NCBI GenBank assembly: GCA_930367205.1
Contig: OV884014.1
Location: 107,056,638-107,120,637 of the forward strand
DNA from: Acanthosoma haemorrhoidale
Taxonomy: Eukaryota; Arthropoda; Insecta; Hemiptera; Acanthosomatidae
DNA length: 64,000 nt
Direction: 5' to 3'
How positions within the stretch are numbered: position 1 is the stretch's first letter; each line of letters begins with the position of its first letter. Positions 49,301 through 58,305 of this stretch are shown here, one piece after another. The position numbers and the translations under genes were made by a program. Below the pieces are notes generated by a model, which saw nothing but the letters and a program-made list of their open reading frames with translations, searched no databases and was not told where the DNA came from.

Positions 49301-49412
49301 TGAAAATTTAAAACTAGGGATTAACCAGGATAGCACCAACAGGAGTAAACTTTCCGAATTATTAAGGTGGTATTATCTTCAGGATGATCCAGATTGGTTT
49401 GGGGTGTCATAG
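40327..49412 (+). CDS. Hsp90-like: Hsp90-like chaperone paralogue B, truncated at the C terminus
   Basis: Coding exons 40327-40473, 41390-41508 and 48338-49412, with the same splice sites and phases as gene A; 446 aa. By eye the coding differences from gene A are few: Leu2 to Val, Thr55 to Arg (restoring the usual KIR), one extra Asp in the acidic linker, Asn to Thr and Met to Lys just after it (KEKYTEDE is the usual Hsp90 spelling), and about five silent changes. Where the copies differ, B is thus closer to the family. It shares the shortened lid (RFGFGF), the altered catalytic loop (KALRECE) and the end after SELLRWYY. N-terminal residues Glu 42, Asn 46 and Asp 88 are kept. It is probably transcribed from its own promoter; a role as an active chaperone is doubtful without the dimerisation domain. 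Confidence 0.85.
41741..42150 (-). pseudogene. Retroelement fragments in intron 3, unit B
   Basis: The part from about 41932 is the same RT entry-region fragment as 13262-13475. Before it lies an extra block of about 150 bp (41741-41895) absent from unit A; its TTTCTAAATACTTAACAACG also occurs at 18350, in the DNA next to the antisense element, so it is probably LTR-derived. Confidence 0.6.
42820..43584 (-). pseudogene. Ty3/gypsy gag relic, lower copy, intron 3 unit B
   Basis: Minus-strand frame 43584-43069 (171 codons) keeps a longer coiled-coil gag N-terminus than unit A does. The downstream piece (42820-43060) is broken. A deletion of about 40 bp near 43565 removes the original start region seen in unit A near 15040-15080. 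Confidence 0.7.
43842..45223 (-). pseudogene. Ty3/gypsy gag C-terminal part plus retropepsin, upper copy, unit B
   Basis: As 15359-16741 in unit A: a 327-codon capsid/nucleocapsid-like frame (45223-44240), then the same two in-frame stops, then the protease active site LIDTGAE near 44090-44105, ending at 43842. Differences from unit A are scattered substitutions. A shared nonsense pattern means that the element was dead before the duplication. Confidence 0.8.
45261..46109 (-). pseudogene. Ty3/gypsy gag N-terminal part (coiled coil), upper copy, unit B
   Basis: 282 codons with the same start, the same KQN-rich coiled coil and the same frameshift at the end as 16779-17627. The primer site upstream (46223-46238) has one substitution relative to unit A (GGGCGTCA instead of GGGCGCCA on the plus strand). 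Confidence 0.75.
46240..47103. other. LTR-like and unassigned DNA, intron 3 unit B
   Basis: Same content as 17757-18620. No gene is visible. Confidence 0.5.
47121..48177 (-). pseudogene. Ty3/gypsy gag-protease-RT fragment, intron 3 unit B
   Basis: Copy of 18642-19697: gag end (48177-47908), retropepsin C-terminal half (47646-47407) and RT entry region (to 47121). Frame breaks lie at the same places. Confidence 0.75.
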
Positions 49413-49505
49413 CGTGTCACAGAAGAAGAACCTCCCACAGTAGAGTTGCCACCGATGCCCAGGCGCAGTTCTGAGGATGCTTCGAGAATGGAGGAGGTTG
49501 TTTAA
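49413..49505 (+). pseudogene. Fossil Hsp90 C-terminal tail after the stop, gene B
   Basis: Same 31 in-frame codons after the TAG as in unit A, ending SRMEEVV. I see no difference between the copies, including the stop and the D-to-V change, so both events predate the unit duplication. Confidence 0.8.
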
Positions 49506-49703
49506 AGGTCTCATGTAAATTATTTTTTATTACTTTTTCTAATTCTGTTATAAATAGTGAATTATTTATTATTAAAAGTAATTCACTGGTGATATTTTCT
49601 GTTTTGTACATTATGTATATTTATTTCATAGATATATTTGTACCAGCGATTTTCATTTTTTGTATATTTCTAGATATAAGCTTGATGTAAAATATAACTT
49701 ATA

Positions 49704-49709
49704 AATAAA
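49704..49709 (+). terminator. Poly(A) signal of Hsp90-like gene B
   Basis: AATAAA about 290 bp after the stop, as in unit A. Confidence 0.6.
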
Positions 49710-50126
49710 AGTATTTTATAAAATTATTGTTTTTTTCCTATCCAAGTCCTATCTAAAGGATGCTTAAAGATTTTCTTATAAATAACGGATTTATATAACT
49801 GTTTTTTCAGTACATATTTTAAGGTGTTAAGTTTATTTGACAATTATTTTAATTTTTTTTCATTGAATAAGTAATCATCAATTGACCATTATGATTTAAC
49901 CTATTAAAGTATTTTTAGTCGAAAATACATTACCTTAAAACATTTATTAACTTGGGGTTTGACTTCTGCATAAATCATGCAGAGTTCATATATTTCTCTA
50001 CTTTTGGTCATATCTAAATTTTGGTCACCATTAAAAAATATCAAAAATTCAAACAAATAAGGATTTATTTATGGTTTGTAAAATATTTGTATGAATCCAT
50101 TGATAATCCTTAAAAAACTGCAATAT

Positions 50127-50519
50127 TAGTAAAATCAGTGAAGTGAGCAATATCACACAATTAAGGGCTTACTGATCTTCCTAATTGCTCTCTCTTGATT
50201 GACTTGGTAAATTTTATTAAATTATTTTTCATCACCATTCAATTCCAAAACAGTTTATCTTGCATGCCCCATTGATTGTTGCTGTGTATAGGAGTTAGTT
50301 ATAATAATAAATAAACTAAATCTTATGTTCAATATACCCCAATGCTGTAAGCTCAGGAATCAAATCGATTAGTATTTGGAATAAGTGAGTGGCATCCCAG
50401 TAAATAAAATATTTAAATTACTCGACTAGAGTGTAGAGGCGTGAGACTGAGGGTAAGGCAGGTAAAAGAAAATATATGTATTGATAGAAAGATAGTCTCT
50501 ATGTATTTCCTTACATTCT
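50127..50519 (+). repeat. Left arm of long inverted repeat, unit B
   Basis: Counterpart of 21644-22038, reverse complement of 56554-56947. The arms are now about 6 kb apart because the mag-like element sits between them. Confidence 0.92.
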
Positions 50520-50838
50520 ATATATTTGGATACATTAACGTATTAGTAGTTCCTATGGGATCATAAATCAATTAAGCCTTCATTCGCCGAAGACAGCATA
50601 ATTGGGAACTGTTGTTCTGTGACTTGAGAAACCCTAAAATTTGCAGAGTGGGTTGGACAAGGACATACGGGTCCCATTAAATTTTTATAATATAGCTCTC
50701 CACAATGTTGTTAAATATACTATTAAATATGGATCATTGGATATCCCGGAAAAAACCCTTTTATCTTTAATTAATCCTTCTCACTCCGGGCTTGGCAATA
50801 ATTCATTCTTCTGTTATATTAATACATAGAAAGTGTAG

Positions 50839-51005
50839 TATTATGTACTAGTTGAATTTTAAATAGAAGAAGACTTTTTGAGAACACTGCTTTAATACGT
50901 GATTGAAACAAAACTGAACATGAACATGAATCCGCTTATCCTTAGGTAACAACGACTTCACCTAATCGATGAATCGATATATACGATAGTTCGATAGACA
51001 CAACA
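50839..51005 (-). repeat. 3' LTR of mag-like element (167 bp)
   Basis: On the minus strand it starts TGTTGTGTCTATCG and ends ...CATAATA. It differs from the 5' LTR at one position (plus-strand CTTAGGTAAC here, CTTAGATAAC there). Confidence 0.95.
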
Positions 51006-51017
51006 ATTCTCCGCGAC

Positions 51018-51740
51018 TTAGTTAAGCACATAATCAGAAAAGTGAGCCGGAACGCGACGTTGTCTCTGGGATCTACGTAGAGGCTGGAATTCAGGTTGTG
51101 CTGCCGGAAGTGTAGTCTCAGTGGTTACTGGATCAGGAGCAGTGATGGTTGAAGGCTCGACTGGTGATGTGGGAGTTGCAGAATTCCTTGGCTGCCTAAT
51201 TTCGTTGTCAGAGAAGGTAAATTTCTTCTTAGCATGCGAAGCTTGACTAGGAGTAATGTCCTTCTTTATCTGCTCTGGAACGTCCACGGGACGCAGCTGG
51301 TCGATGTGGCGCTTCAAGGTGTAGCCATCCCCATCTAAGGTGATTAGGTAGTGCAACTTGCCGAATTTATTGGTTACAGTGCCAAATCTCCATGAAGATT
51401 TTCCATTTGCATACCACCTAGCTTGTACTCTGTCTCCTATCTGGAGTTGGCGAACTTTCTTATAGTTATCTGGAGATAAATCATAATTGTTAATCGGTGG
51501 TTTGAGTGCATCTAGCTTTATGTTAATTTTCCTATTGAGATACAGTTCTGCCGGAGATTTCCCACAGGCTAACGGCGTTGAACGGTAGCGCAGGAGTATC
51601 TCTTGAACTTTGGTCTGCAGAGGCATTGTCAATTTAGACATTGCTTTCAATTTGTTTTTGAATGTCTGAACATTCCTCTCCGCCAATCCGTTCGTAGCCG
51701 GATGTCCCGGGGCTATAAATTTTTGTTTAATTCCAGCCAT
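51018..51740 (-). pseudogene. Integrase C-terminal portion of mag-like element
   Basis: 240 codons in the same frame as the long gag-pol frame but separated from it by stops at the 14-bp triplication. It holds the last part of the integrase core (KFIAPGHPATNGLAERNVQT, with the catalytic Glu in AERN), then the LLRYRSTP and SPAELYLNR motifs, a C-terminal module (GDRVQARWYANGKSSWRFGT), and a Pro/Ser/Thr-rich tail ending RRSQRQRRVPAHFSDYVLN. The stop lies 12 bp from the 3' LTR. Confidence 0.85.
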
Positions 51741-51779
51741 ATCACAGAATTCGGTGAATTTCTCACTCTTGAAAATGGT

Positions 51780-51825
51780 TGCATTATCAGAACTCCATTA
51801 TCAGAACTCCATTATCAGAACTAGT
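51780..51825. repeat. 14-bp tandem triplication inside integrase
   Basis: CATTATCAGAACTC is present three times in a row. On the coding (minus) strand the second copy reads TGA TAA in the pol frame, while the third copy returns to the integrase SDNAT motif in frame. Confidence 0.9.
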
Positions 51826-54800
51826 ATTCGTGGAAATCCATGGATGTAGAATATTGATTGTAGTAATTTAATAGTTTCTTGCGAAGTAGGGGCTTCTTTT
51901 GATATACGCACTTCCACCCATCTGGATTTGGCGTCAACCAGTAACAAAAAATGGTGATTTTCAAATGGTCCTGCATAGTCTATATGGACTCTCTCAAAAT
52001 TTTCTGTTGGTTCTTCCCAGGAATGAATAGGAACTTTTTCTGGATTTTTCCTTATGGTGGCACATTCCTGACAGGATTTCACCAGATTTTCAATTTGTTG
52101 GTCAATATTTTTCCAATAAACATACCTTCTCGCTAACTGCTTCATTTTCACAATACCTATATGCGTGTGGTGTAACTCTTTTAATACATCTTCTTGAAGA
52201 GTTCGAGGTATTATAATTCTCTGACCCTTGAAAATTATTCCATTTTGTAAATAGTATTCTGAATCATAGCAATCATTATTTAACAAATCACATTTTATCT
52301 TAGATAATTCTTCGTCCCTAGCTGTTTCCTCTGCTAAAGTTTTATAAGTTAATGAGTTATTCGAAATACTGTAAACACATTCATTAGAAATTAGGTCAAC
52401 TTCCATATTAATTTCATCTTCAATAGTAGTAGTTTCTTCTTGTATTGGCGTTCTTGATAGGTAGTCTGCATGTACATTTTCTTCTGCAGGTCGATGCTGG
52501 ATTTTATAATCAAAATTGGTAAGCCAAGCCGCATATCTCATTAACCTAGCGGATGTCATCGCTGGTAGGTTTGCACCTTCATGAAAAATTCTACTTAGTG
52601 GTTTGTTGTCTGTAATCAACGTGAAGGTTCTTCCAAATAGAAAATAAAAAAAATTTTTCAAGGCGAATACAATGGCTAGAGCCTCTCTGTCTAACTGACT
52701 ATAATTCATTTCCGATTTCGAAAGTGATCTTGAAGCATATGCAATTGGCTTTTCTATGCCATCGACTACATGAGACAACACACCTGCTATGCCGGTCGGC
52801 GAAGCGTCGCTAGCTACAACTACAGGTAATTCAGGATTGAAAGGTGTTAGGACTCTATCATTAGCCATTTCATTTTTTAAAGTTCTGAAGGCGATTTCAC
52901 ACTCCGAAGACCAGTGAAATTTTCTTTCCTTCTGGAGTAATAATCGAATTGGATGTGTAATTTTTGAAGAATTTGGAATGAATCTTGAATAATAAGAGAT
53001 GATTCCTAAAAATCTTTTGACATCTTCTTGATTTTGAGGTCGTGGAGCTTCTGTAATAGCCTTAATCTTTGATGGATCCTTTGAAATTTTGTTTCCTTCA
53101 ACAATGTAACCAAGATATTTAATTTTAGTTTCGAAAAATTGGCATTTTTTTTTGTTTAAGTGTAAATCGTAAGATTGAAGTCTTTCCAGGCAAGCACAAA
53201 GTCGATTGTAACAATCTTGTAGAGTTGAACCATGCACTATAATGTCGTCAAAGTAAGCTGTAACGCCAGGAAGACCCGCCAGGATCTGGTCCATAATGCG
53301 ATGAAACTCGCTTGGAGCAGTCTTGATTCCGAAAGACAGCCGGTTGAATTTAAATGTTCCTTTATGAGTTATGATTGTTTGAACGTTAGCGCTCTCTTCG
53401 TCGACCGGAATATGTAAGTAAGCTTTGAATAAGTCCAATGTACAAAAAAAATTAGAATTTCGAAGATTACTTAGAATATCATCAATTTTAGGAATCGGGT
53501 AGTGCGCTGAAAGAAGCTGAGGATTGACTGCTACTTTATAATCAATGCAAAGTCTTACTGACCCGTCGGGCTTAGGTATAACAACTAGCGGTGACGCCCA
53601 ATCACTAACTTGAACTGGAGTAATAATTCCTTCTCTTTCAAGGTTACTAAGCTCTTCTTCCACCTTTGTTTTTAGAGCGAATGGAATCTCTCTTGCTTTC
53701 AGACATACGGATTTTGAATTTTCTTTCAATTTTAAATTACATTGAATGTCAGGAGTGCAACCAACACGCTGCTCGAAAATTAATTTGAATTTCGAGTAAA
53801 TATTTTGTAAAAAATTTGTTGTGTTTACGCATGCTATAGAATCACTTCGGGGTGACATATTCTTGATGTCTAAATCTTCCAATTTAATGTTCAAATGTCG
53901 AATCCAGGTACGGCCCAGTAGAGGTGTAAATCCGTCCGGAACCACAAACAATATTTCTGTCGATACTATATCTCTGTATTGAACGGGTGCTTCCACATAA
54001 CCCAATGGAGTCACAATTTCAGATGTGTATGACCTAAATCGTATGTTGGTGCTTTGAATATTTGCTTTAAGTTGAAGTTTATTAAAAATAGACTTGGGTA
54101 GCAGAGTCTGTCCCGCACCAGAATCCACTTCGAAGGTTTGTAACTTGTCTTCAATTTTGACATTAACAAAATATTTTTGCGCATCTTGAATTGTTTGAAG
54201 AGATTGCTCAGCATAAATATCAATTATCTGGTAAACATCATATGTTTCTAATGAACTTGAATCAGCATCCTCATTATTAACAGAATTAATATTTTTCTTG
54301 GAAGAGATAAGCTTTTTTAAACAAACTTTCTCAACATGTCCTTCTTTCTTGCAATATTTACACTTTACCTGGTTGAATTTTACTTTACATTCTTTAGCGT
54401 TGTGATTATTACGGCCACAGCGAAAACATAGTCCTTCAATTCCAAGATTTTTAAAATCTATTGTTTGTTTTTGTCGGAAGCGTGCAGTGGAGAAAGATCT
54501 TGTAGGTCTTGAAACTCTATTAATTGAAGAATCATGTGACCTTTCTCCCGAAATCTCCCTGCTATCAGAGATAGACGCCTCTAATGCCCGAGCTTTTGTT
54601 ATGGCTTCATCGAATGTACCAGGGCTCTGTAGTAATAATTGCTGTCTCATCGACTGATCGCTCAGGCCTCTAATAAACTGTGACAACAAGAAAATATCTG
54701 AGACTGACTTTCCACATTCACATACAAATTGGCATTTAGGAACAAACTTTTTCAATTCGTGTGCATATGTATTTACTGGTTCATTAGAATTCTGCTTCTG

Positions 54801-55181
54801 TGATAAAAATCTATGACGTTCGACAATTACGCTTGATTTGGGAATTAACTGATCCTTTAAAATTTCAATCACTTCTTTGTAATTTAAGTTAGAAACTTCT
54901 TTAGGTATGGCAGAAAATTTTAAGAGTTCATATTGTTCTGCACCTATACTATTTAAAAGAATTGTTTTAGATGCAAATTCATTATTTTCCAAACCTTTCA
55001 TTAATAAATAATTATTGAATCTTTCAAGGTACTGAGAAAAACATTCTTTAGATTTATCAAAATTTTCAAAATTACAAATTATAGATTCGGACTGTTTTTG
55101 AATTGGAATTACACCCTGTAAAAAGGCTTGAAATTGTGCTTGTTGAACAGCCATAAATTGTTTAAATTGTTCAGGATCCAT
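51801..55181 (-). CDS. Gag-pol polyprotein of mag-like element, interrupted in integrase
   Basis: One frame of 1126 codons: the polyprotein that packages and reverse-transcribes the element RNA in the cytoplasm. In order: gag capsid region (about 35-200); two CCHC knuckles at about 250-290 (CFRCGRNNHNAKEC, CKYCKKEGHVEKVC); retropepsin with VDSGAG at about 352 and PLLGRTW; RT from about 500 with SPLVVIPKPDGS, LSFGIKTAPS and the catalytic AYFDD at about 644; RNase H with ASDASPTG at about 790, DREALAIVFALKN and TDNKPL, ending HADYLSR; integrase zinc module (HHTHIG...CQECATIRKN) at about 1002-1045; and the first core Asp in VHIDYAG at about 1065. It then stops at the triplication, before the rest of the core. 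Gag and pol share one frame, as in the mag clade. All enzymes before integrase look intact. Confidence 0.9.
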   Translation of the reverse strand: MDPEQFKQFMAVQQAQFQAFLQGVIPIQKQSESIICNFENFDKSKECFSQYLERFNNYLLMKGLENNEFASKTILLNSIGAEQYELLKFSAIPKEVSNLNYKEVIEILKDQLIPKSSVIVERHRFLSQKQNSNEPVNTYAHELKKFVPKCQFVCECGKSVSDIFLLSQFIRGLSDQSMRQQLLLQSPGTFDEAITKARALEASISDSREISGERSHDSSINRVSRPTRSFSTARFRQKQTIDFKNLGIEGLCFRCGRNNHNAKECKVKFNQVKCKYCKKEGHVEKVCLKKLISSKKNINSVNNEDADSSSLETYDVYQIIDIYAEQSLQTIQDAQKYFVNVKIEDKLQTFEVDSGAGQTLLPKSIFNKLQLKANIQSTNIRFRSYTSEIVTPLGYVEAPVQYRDIVSTEILFVVPDGFTPLLGRTWIRHLNIKLEDLDIKNMSPRSDSIACVNTTNFLQNIYSKFKLIFEQRVGCTPDIQCNLKLKENSKSVCLKAREIPFALKTKVEEELSNLEREGIITPVQVSDWASPLVVIPKPDGSVRLCIDYKVAVNPQLLSAHYPIPKIDDILSNLRNSNFFCTLDLFKAYLHIPVDEESANVQTIITHKGTFKFNRLSFGIKTAPSEFHRIMDQILAGLPGVTAYFDDIIVHGSTLQDCYNRLCACLERLQSYDLHLNKKKCQFFETKIKYLGYIVEGNKISKDPSKIKAITEAPRPQNQEDVKRFLGIISYYSRFIPNSSKITHPIRLLLQKERKFHWSSECEIAFRTLKNEMANDRVLTPFNPELPVVVASDASPTGIAGVLSHVVDGIEKPIAYASRSLSKSEMNYSQLDREALAIVFALKNFFYFLFGRTFTLITDNKPLSRIFHEGANLPAMTSARLMRYAAWLTNFDYKIQHRPAEENVHADYLSRTPIQEETTTIEDEINMEVDLISNECVYSISNNSLTYKTLAEETARDEELSKIKCDLLNNDCYDSEYYLQNGIIFKGQRIIIPRTLQEDVLKELHHTHIGIVKMKQLARRYVYWKNIDQQIENLVKSCQECATIRKNPEKVPIHSWEEPTENFERVHIDYAGPFENHHFLLLVDAKSRWVEVRISKEAPTSQETIKLLQSIFYIHGFPRILVLIMEF

Positions 55182-55385
55182 ATTTAATTTTTTTTTTATC
55201 TTGTTTAATATTAATATTGTAACTAACTTAGAATTGAATATAGTTTATTTATGATTACTTGCAATGTAATAATAAAGATCCGAGTTCTTGAACACGATGT
55301 AGACAAACTATTCACAGTCAGTATTTATAATAATCATAATTCACAACTATTAACAGTTCACTGTAACACCCAAAGTTCGCTTTTG

Positions 55386-55398
55386 ATCCTCGTCGCCA
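55386..55398 (-). other. Primer-binding site, tRNA-Ser, mag-like element
   Basis: The minus strand reads TGGCGACGAGGAT, complementary to the 3' end of insect tRNA-Ser (GCT type, ...ATCCTCGTCGCCA). It is three bases from the LTR. Confidence 0.8.
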
Positions 55399-55401
55399 GT
55401 T

Positions 55402-55568
55402 TATTATGTACTAGTTGAATTTTAAATAGAAGAAGACTTTTTGAGAACACTGCTTTAATACGTGATTGAAACAAAACTGAACATGAACATGAATCCGCTT
55501 ATCCTTAGATAACAACGACTTCACCTAATCGATGAATCGATATATACGATAGTTCGATAGACACAACA
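55402..55568 (-). repeat. 5' LTR of mag-like element (167 bp)
   Basis: One mismatch to the 3' LTR over 167 bp. It is followed by the second copy of TGTAG (55569-55573) and then the sequence that continues from 22368 in unit A. Confidence 0.95.
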
Positions 55569-55573
55569 TGTAG

Positions 55574-56553
55574 TGAGTACATCGACATATTGTTTTCTTA
55601 TAAATGACTAATAATTAATTAGTAACTTAAAAAATTCCTTTAAATTTCTTATCCTCTACAACCTATACACAGCTGATGTCCCCTCTATACCCAAAACCTT
55701 CTTGGCCACATTCGCAGATGACTCAGCAGTCTTGTCATCCCACCCAGACTTTTTAGCGGAATGAGCAATAACTTTTGTTTGCAGGGGATATTATTAAGCC
55801 CCTATTATGTCTACCCTCCACAAACACCATAAAGTAGTTTTTACTACCATAGCTCAAAATATAAAAAGTCATTTGTTAGATAAACAACATCATTTTAAAC
55901 CTTTGAAATATTTTGACAGTTTTCATTATTTGTTGATAAGATAGTTGAGGCTAAACAAATACAATGGATACTTTTCACCGGATCTTGTCATAACATCTCT
56001 CATTATTGTAATTTCAGTGCCTGTTTCCATTATTATGTCTTATATACACTTCAAGACTAAATTAGATTAATGATTAAAGTGAGGTATCGCCGCTGCAAGA
56101 AATACTACTCATTGTTCGAGATCCACTTCAGTTGACATTTATATAAAGGACTATACTATGAGTATAGTACTATGTGTTAGAGTAATAAATAGGTTTAATA
56201 GAACAAATGAGCATTATTTAGTATCTTTTTGCGATAAAAAGTTTCTCTATATAACAATTCATTTTAAACTTGTAAAAGAACTTATATTTTTTTTCTATTT
56301 TTTTTTTTTTTCCTAACAACAACTTTATTATGATAAAATTACAATCTGCCTCATTGGGCTATAAGTAATTGTGATAAATTATCTCATTCATACCAATTTA
56401 CCATTTTCATTCACTCGCTTATTCATATTGTATATACAAATAGCCCAGAACCCCTTATAGGGATGAGTGGTGCAGTGCAATGACTGTGCTAGGGGATTAG
56501 GGTGGTTGAATAGGTTACTATGGAATTTTATGAACTTGGAAAGGATGACCTCA
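55574..56553. other. Rest of inverted-repeat loop, unit B
   Basis: Co-linear with 22368-23347. No gene visible. Confidence 0.6.
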
Positions 56554-56947
56554 AGAATGTAAGGAAATACATAGAGACTGTATCTTTCTATCAATACATA
56601 TATTTTCTTTTACCTGCCTTACCCTCAGTCTCACGCCTCTACACTCCAGACGAATAATTTAAATATTTTAGTTACTGGGATGCCACTCACTTATTCCAAA
56701 TACTAATCGATTTGATTCCTGAGCTTACAGCATTGGGGTATATTGAACATAAGATTTAGTTTATTTATTATGAATACTAACTCCCATACAAAGCAACAAT
56801 CAATGGGGCATGCAAGATAAACTGTTTTGGAATTGAATGGTAATGAAAAATATTCAATAAAATTTACCAAGTCAATCAAGAGTGAGCAATTAGGAAGATC
56901 AGTAAGCGCTTAATTGTGTGACATTGCTCACTTCACTGATTTTACCA
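56554..56947 (-). repeat. Right arm of long inverted repeat, unit B
   Basis: Counterpart of 23348-23741 and reverse complement of 50127-50519. Confidence 0.92.
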
Positions 56948-57755
56948 TTGATTTACAAATAAGGGATAACAATATCCATTAATAAAAAAAATAATAAATT
57001 CCTAATAATGATTTAACGTATCAATGCTAGGCAAACTAGGTTTTTGCCTTTGTAGAAATCTTGATTCCACAAGACTATTTTATCCCCATTTCCATTTTAT
57101 GTGTTAACAGTCCAGAAACATATCAAGTTTCAAAATGTGTTCAGTAGTTCCTGATTTTATCTTATACGCACAAATGCTAAATCCCCATTTTGCACATGTG
57201 TTCATTTATCTTCAATTAGACAGGAAAAGGGATAAATTCTTCCATAGTATAAAATAGTGAATTTCTAAAATCAAATTATTATATTTACAGGCAATTGATT
57301 AAGAGCATAAGTACTGTTAATTACAAGGCCCCAAAGCAAAATTATTGGAGTCCCCACTTTCAGTAAAATACGATGTGGTGTCAATCCAAAATTGTCTAGT
57401 TGTTTCTACTGTTATATTCATTACTTATTACTTATACCATTCCGCCCCATTCCCCCATCGATGGCAGCAAGCGGTCGAGGCAGGAGCGTTATAGTTTGTA
57501 AGTCTAGTTTTAGTTCCTCTATATTGTAACCTGAAGGTGAGCCCCATCACCTAGTCCCCTTTACATTATATAATTCTTTCAACAACAAACCAGATTTTGT
57601 TATTTAAGACATGCACTCGTTAAAATGCATACAATGCAGTAAAGGGAGAAAACCTCATGTAAAAATTTTAATCATTTTAAATTAATTTTTAATATAATCA
57701 GCCAAGAGGTTAAAGAAACAAAGAAGGATCAAAGAAAGGTGTATTTAAATTTTGA
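56948..57755. other. Non-coding DNA between inverted repeat and numt, unit B
   Basis: Contains about 300 bp (57139-57440) not present in unit A, without a recognisable gene or terminal repeats. Either A lost it or B gained it. Confidence 0.55.
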
Positions 57756-58305
57756 TATGTTAATAATATTGTAATAGCACCAGCTAGTAGTGGTAATGAT
57801 AATAATAATAATAAAGTTGTAATTCCCACTGATCACACAAATAGTGAAATTCGTTCTGGTAATATATGTCGTAGATCGCATATTAATAATAGTTGAAATA
57901 AAATTTACAGCTCCTAAAATTAAGGATGCTCCTGCTAATAGTAGTGAAAAAAATGGCTAAATCTACAGACAACCCTCTATGGGCTAAATTACTTGATAAA
58001 GGGCGATAAACTGTTGAACCGGTCCCTACCCCAGATGCTGCTAATCTTAGGACCAATAATAGTGTTAATGAAGGGGGTAGTAATCGGAATCTTATATTAT
58101 TTATTCGTGGGATTGCTTTATTAGGTGCTCCAATTATTAAAGGTACTAATCAGTTACCAAATCCTTCAATTATTATGGGCATTACTATGAAAAAAAAAAA
58201 AAAGGCATGATCAGTTACTGCTACATTATAAATTTGATCATCTCCAATAAATGATCTGGGCTGTCTTAGTTCAATTCGGATAATTCATCTGATGGCAGTG
58301 CCCAC
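57756..58305 (-). pseudogene. COX1 (numt): Nuclear copy of mitochondrial COX1 (numt), unit B
   Basis: Same fragment as 24275-24822, with the A run two bases longer (14) and a few substitutions. One restores a COX1-like Gly-Ala (GGTGCTCC on the plus strand where unit A has GGTCCTCC), so the change in unit A is the later one. Confidence 0.9.

Larger units (their letters stand above)
50839..55568 (-). mobile_element. mag-like Ty3/gypsy LTR retrotransposon, 4.73 kb, young insertion
   Basis: A complete element on the minus strand: 5' LTR 55402-55568, tRNA-Ser primer site, one long gag-pol frame, an integrase end piece, a purine tract (GCGGAGAA, minus strand) next to the 3' LTR 50839-51005. TGTAG is duplicated at 50834-50838 and 55569-55573. 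Gag with two CCHC knuckles, the RNase H/RT layout, the tRNA-Ser primer and the short LTRs fit the mag clade. Unit A has the empty site. Confidence 0.95.
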
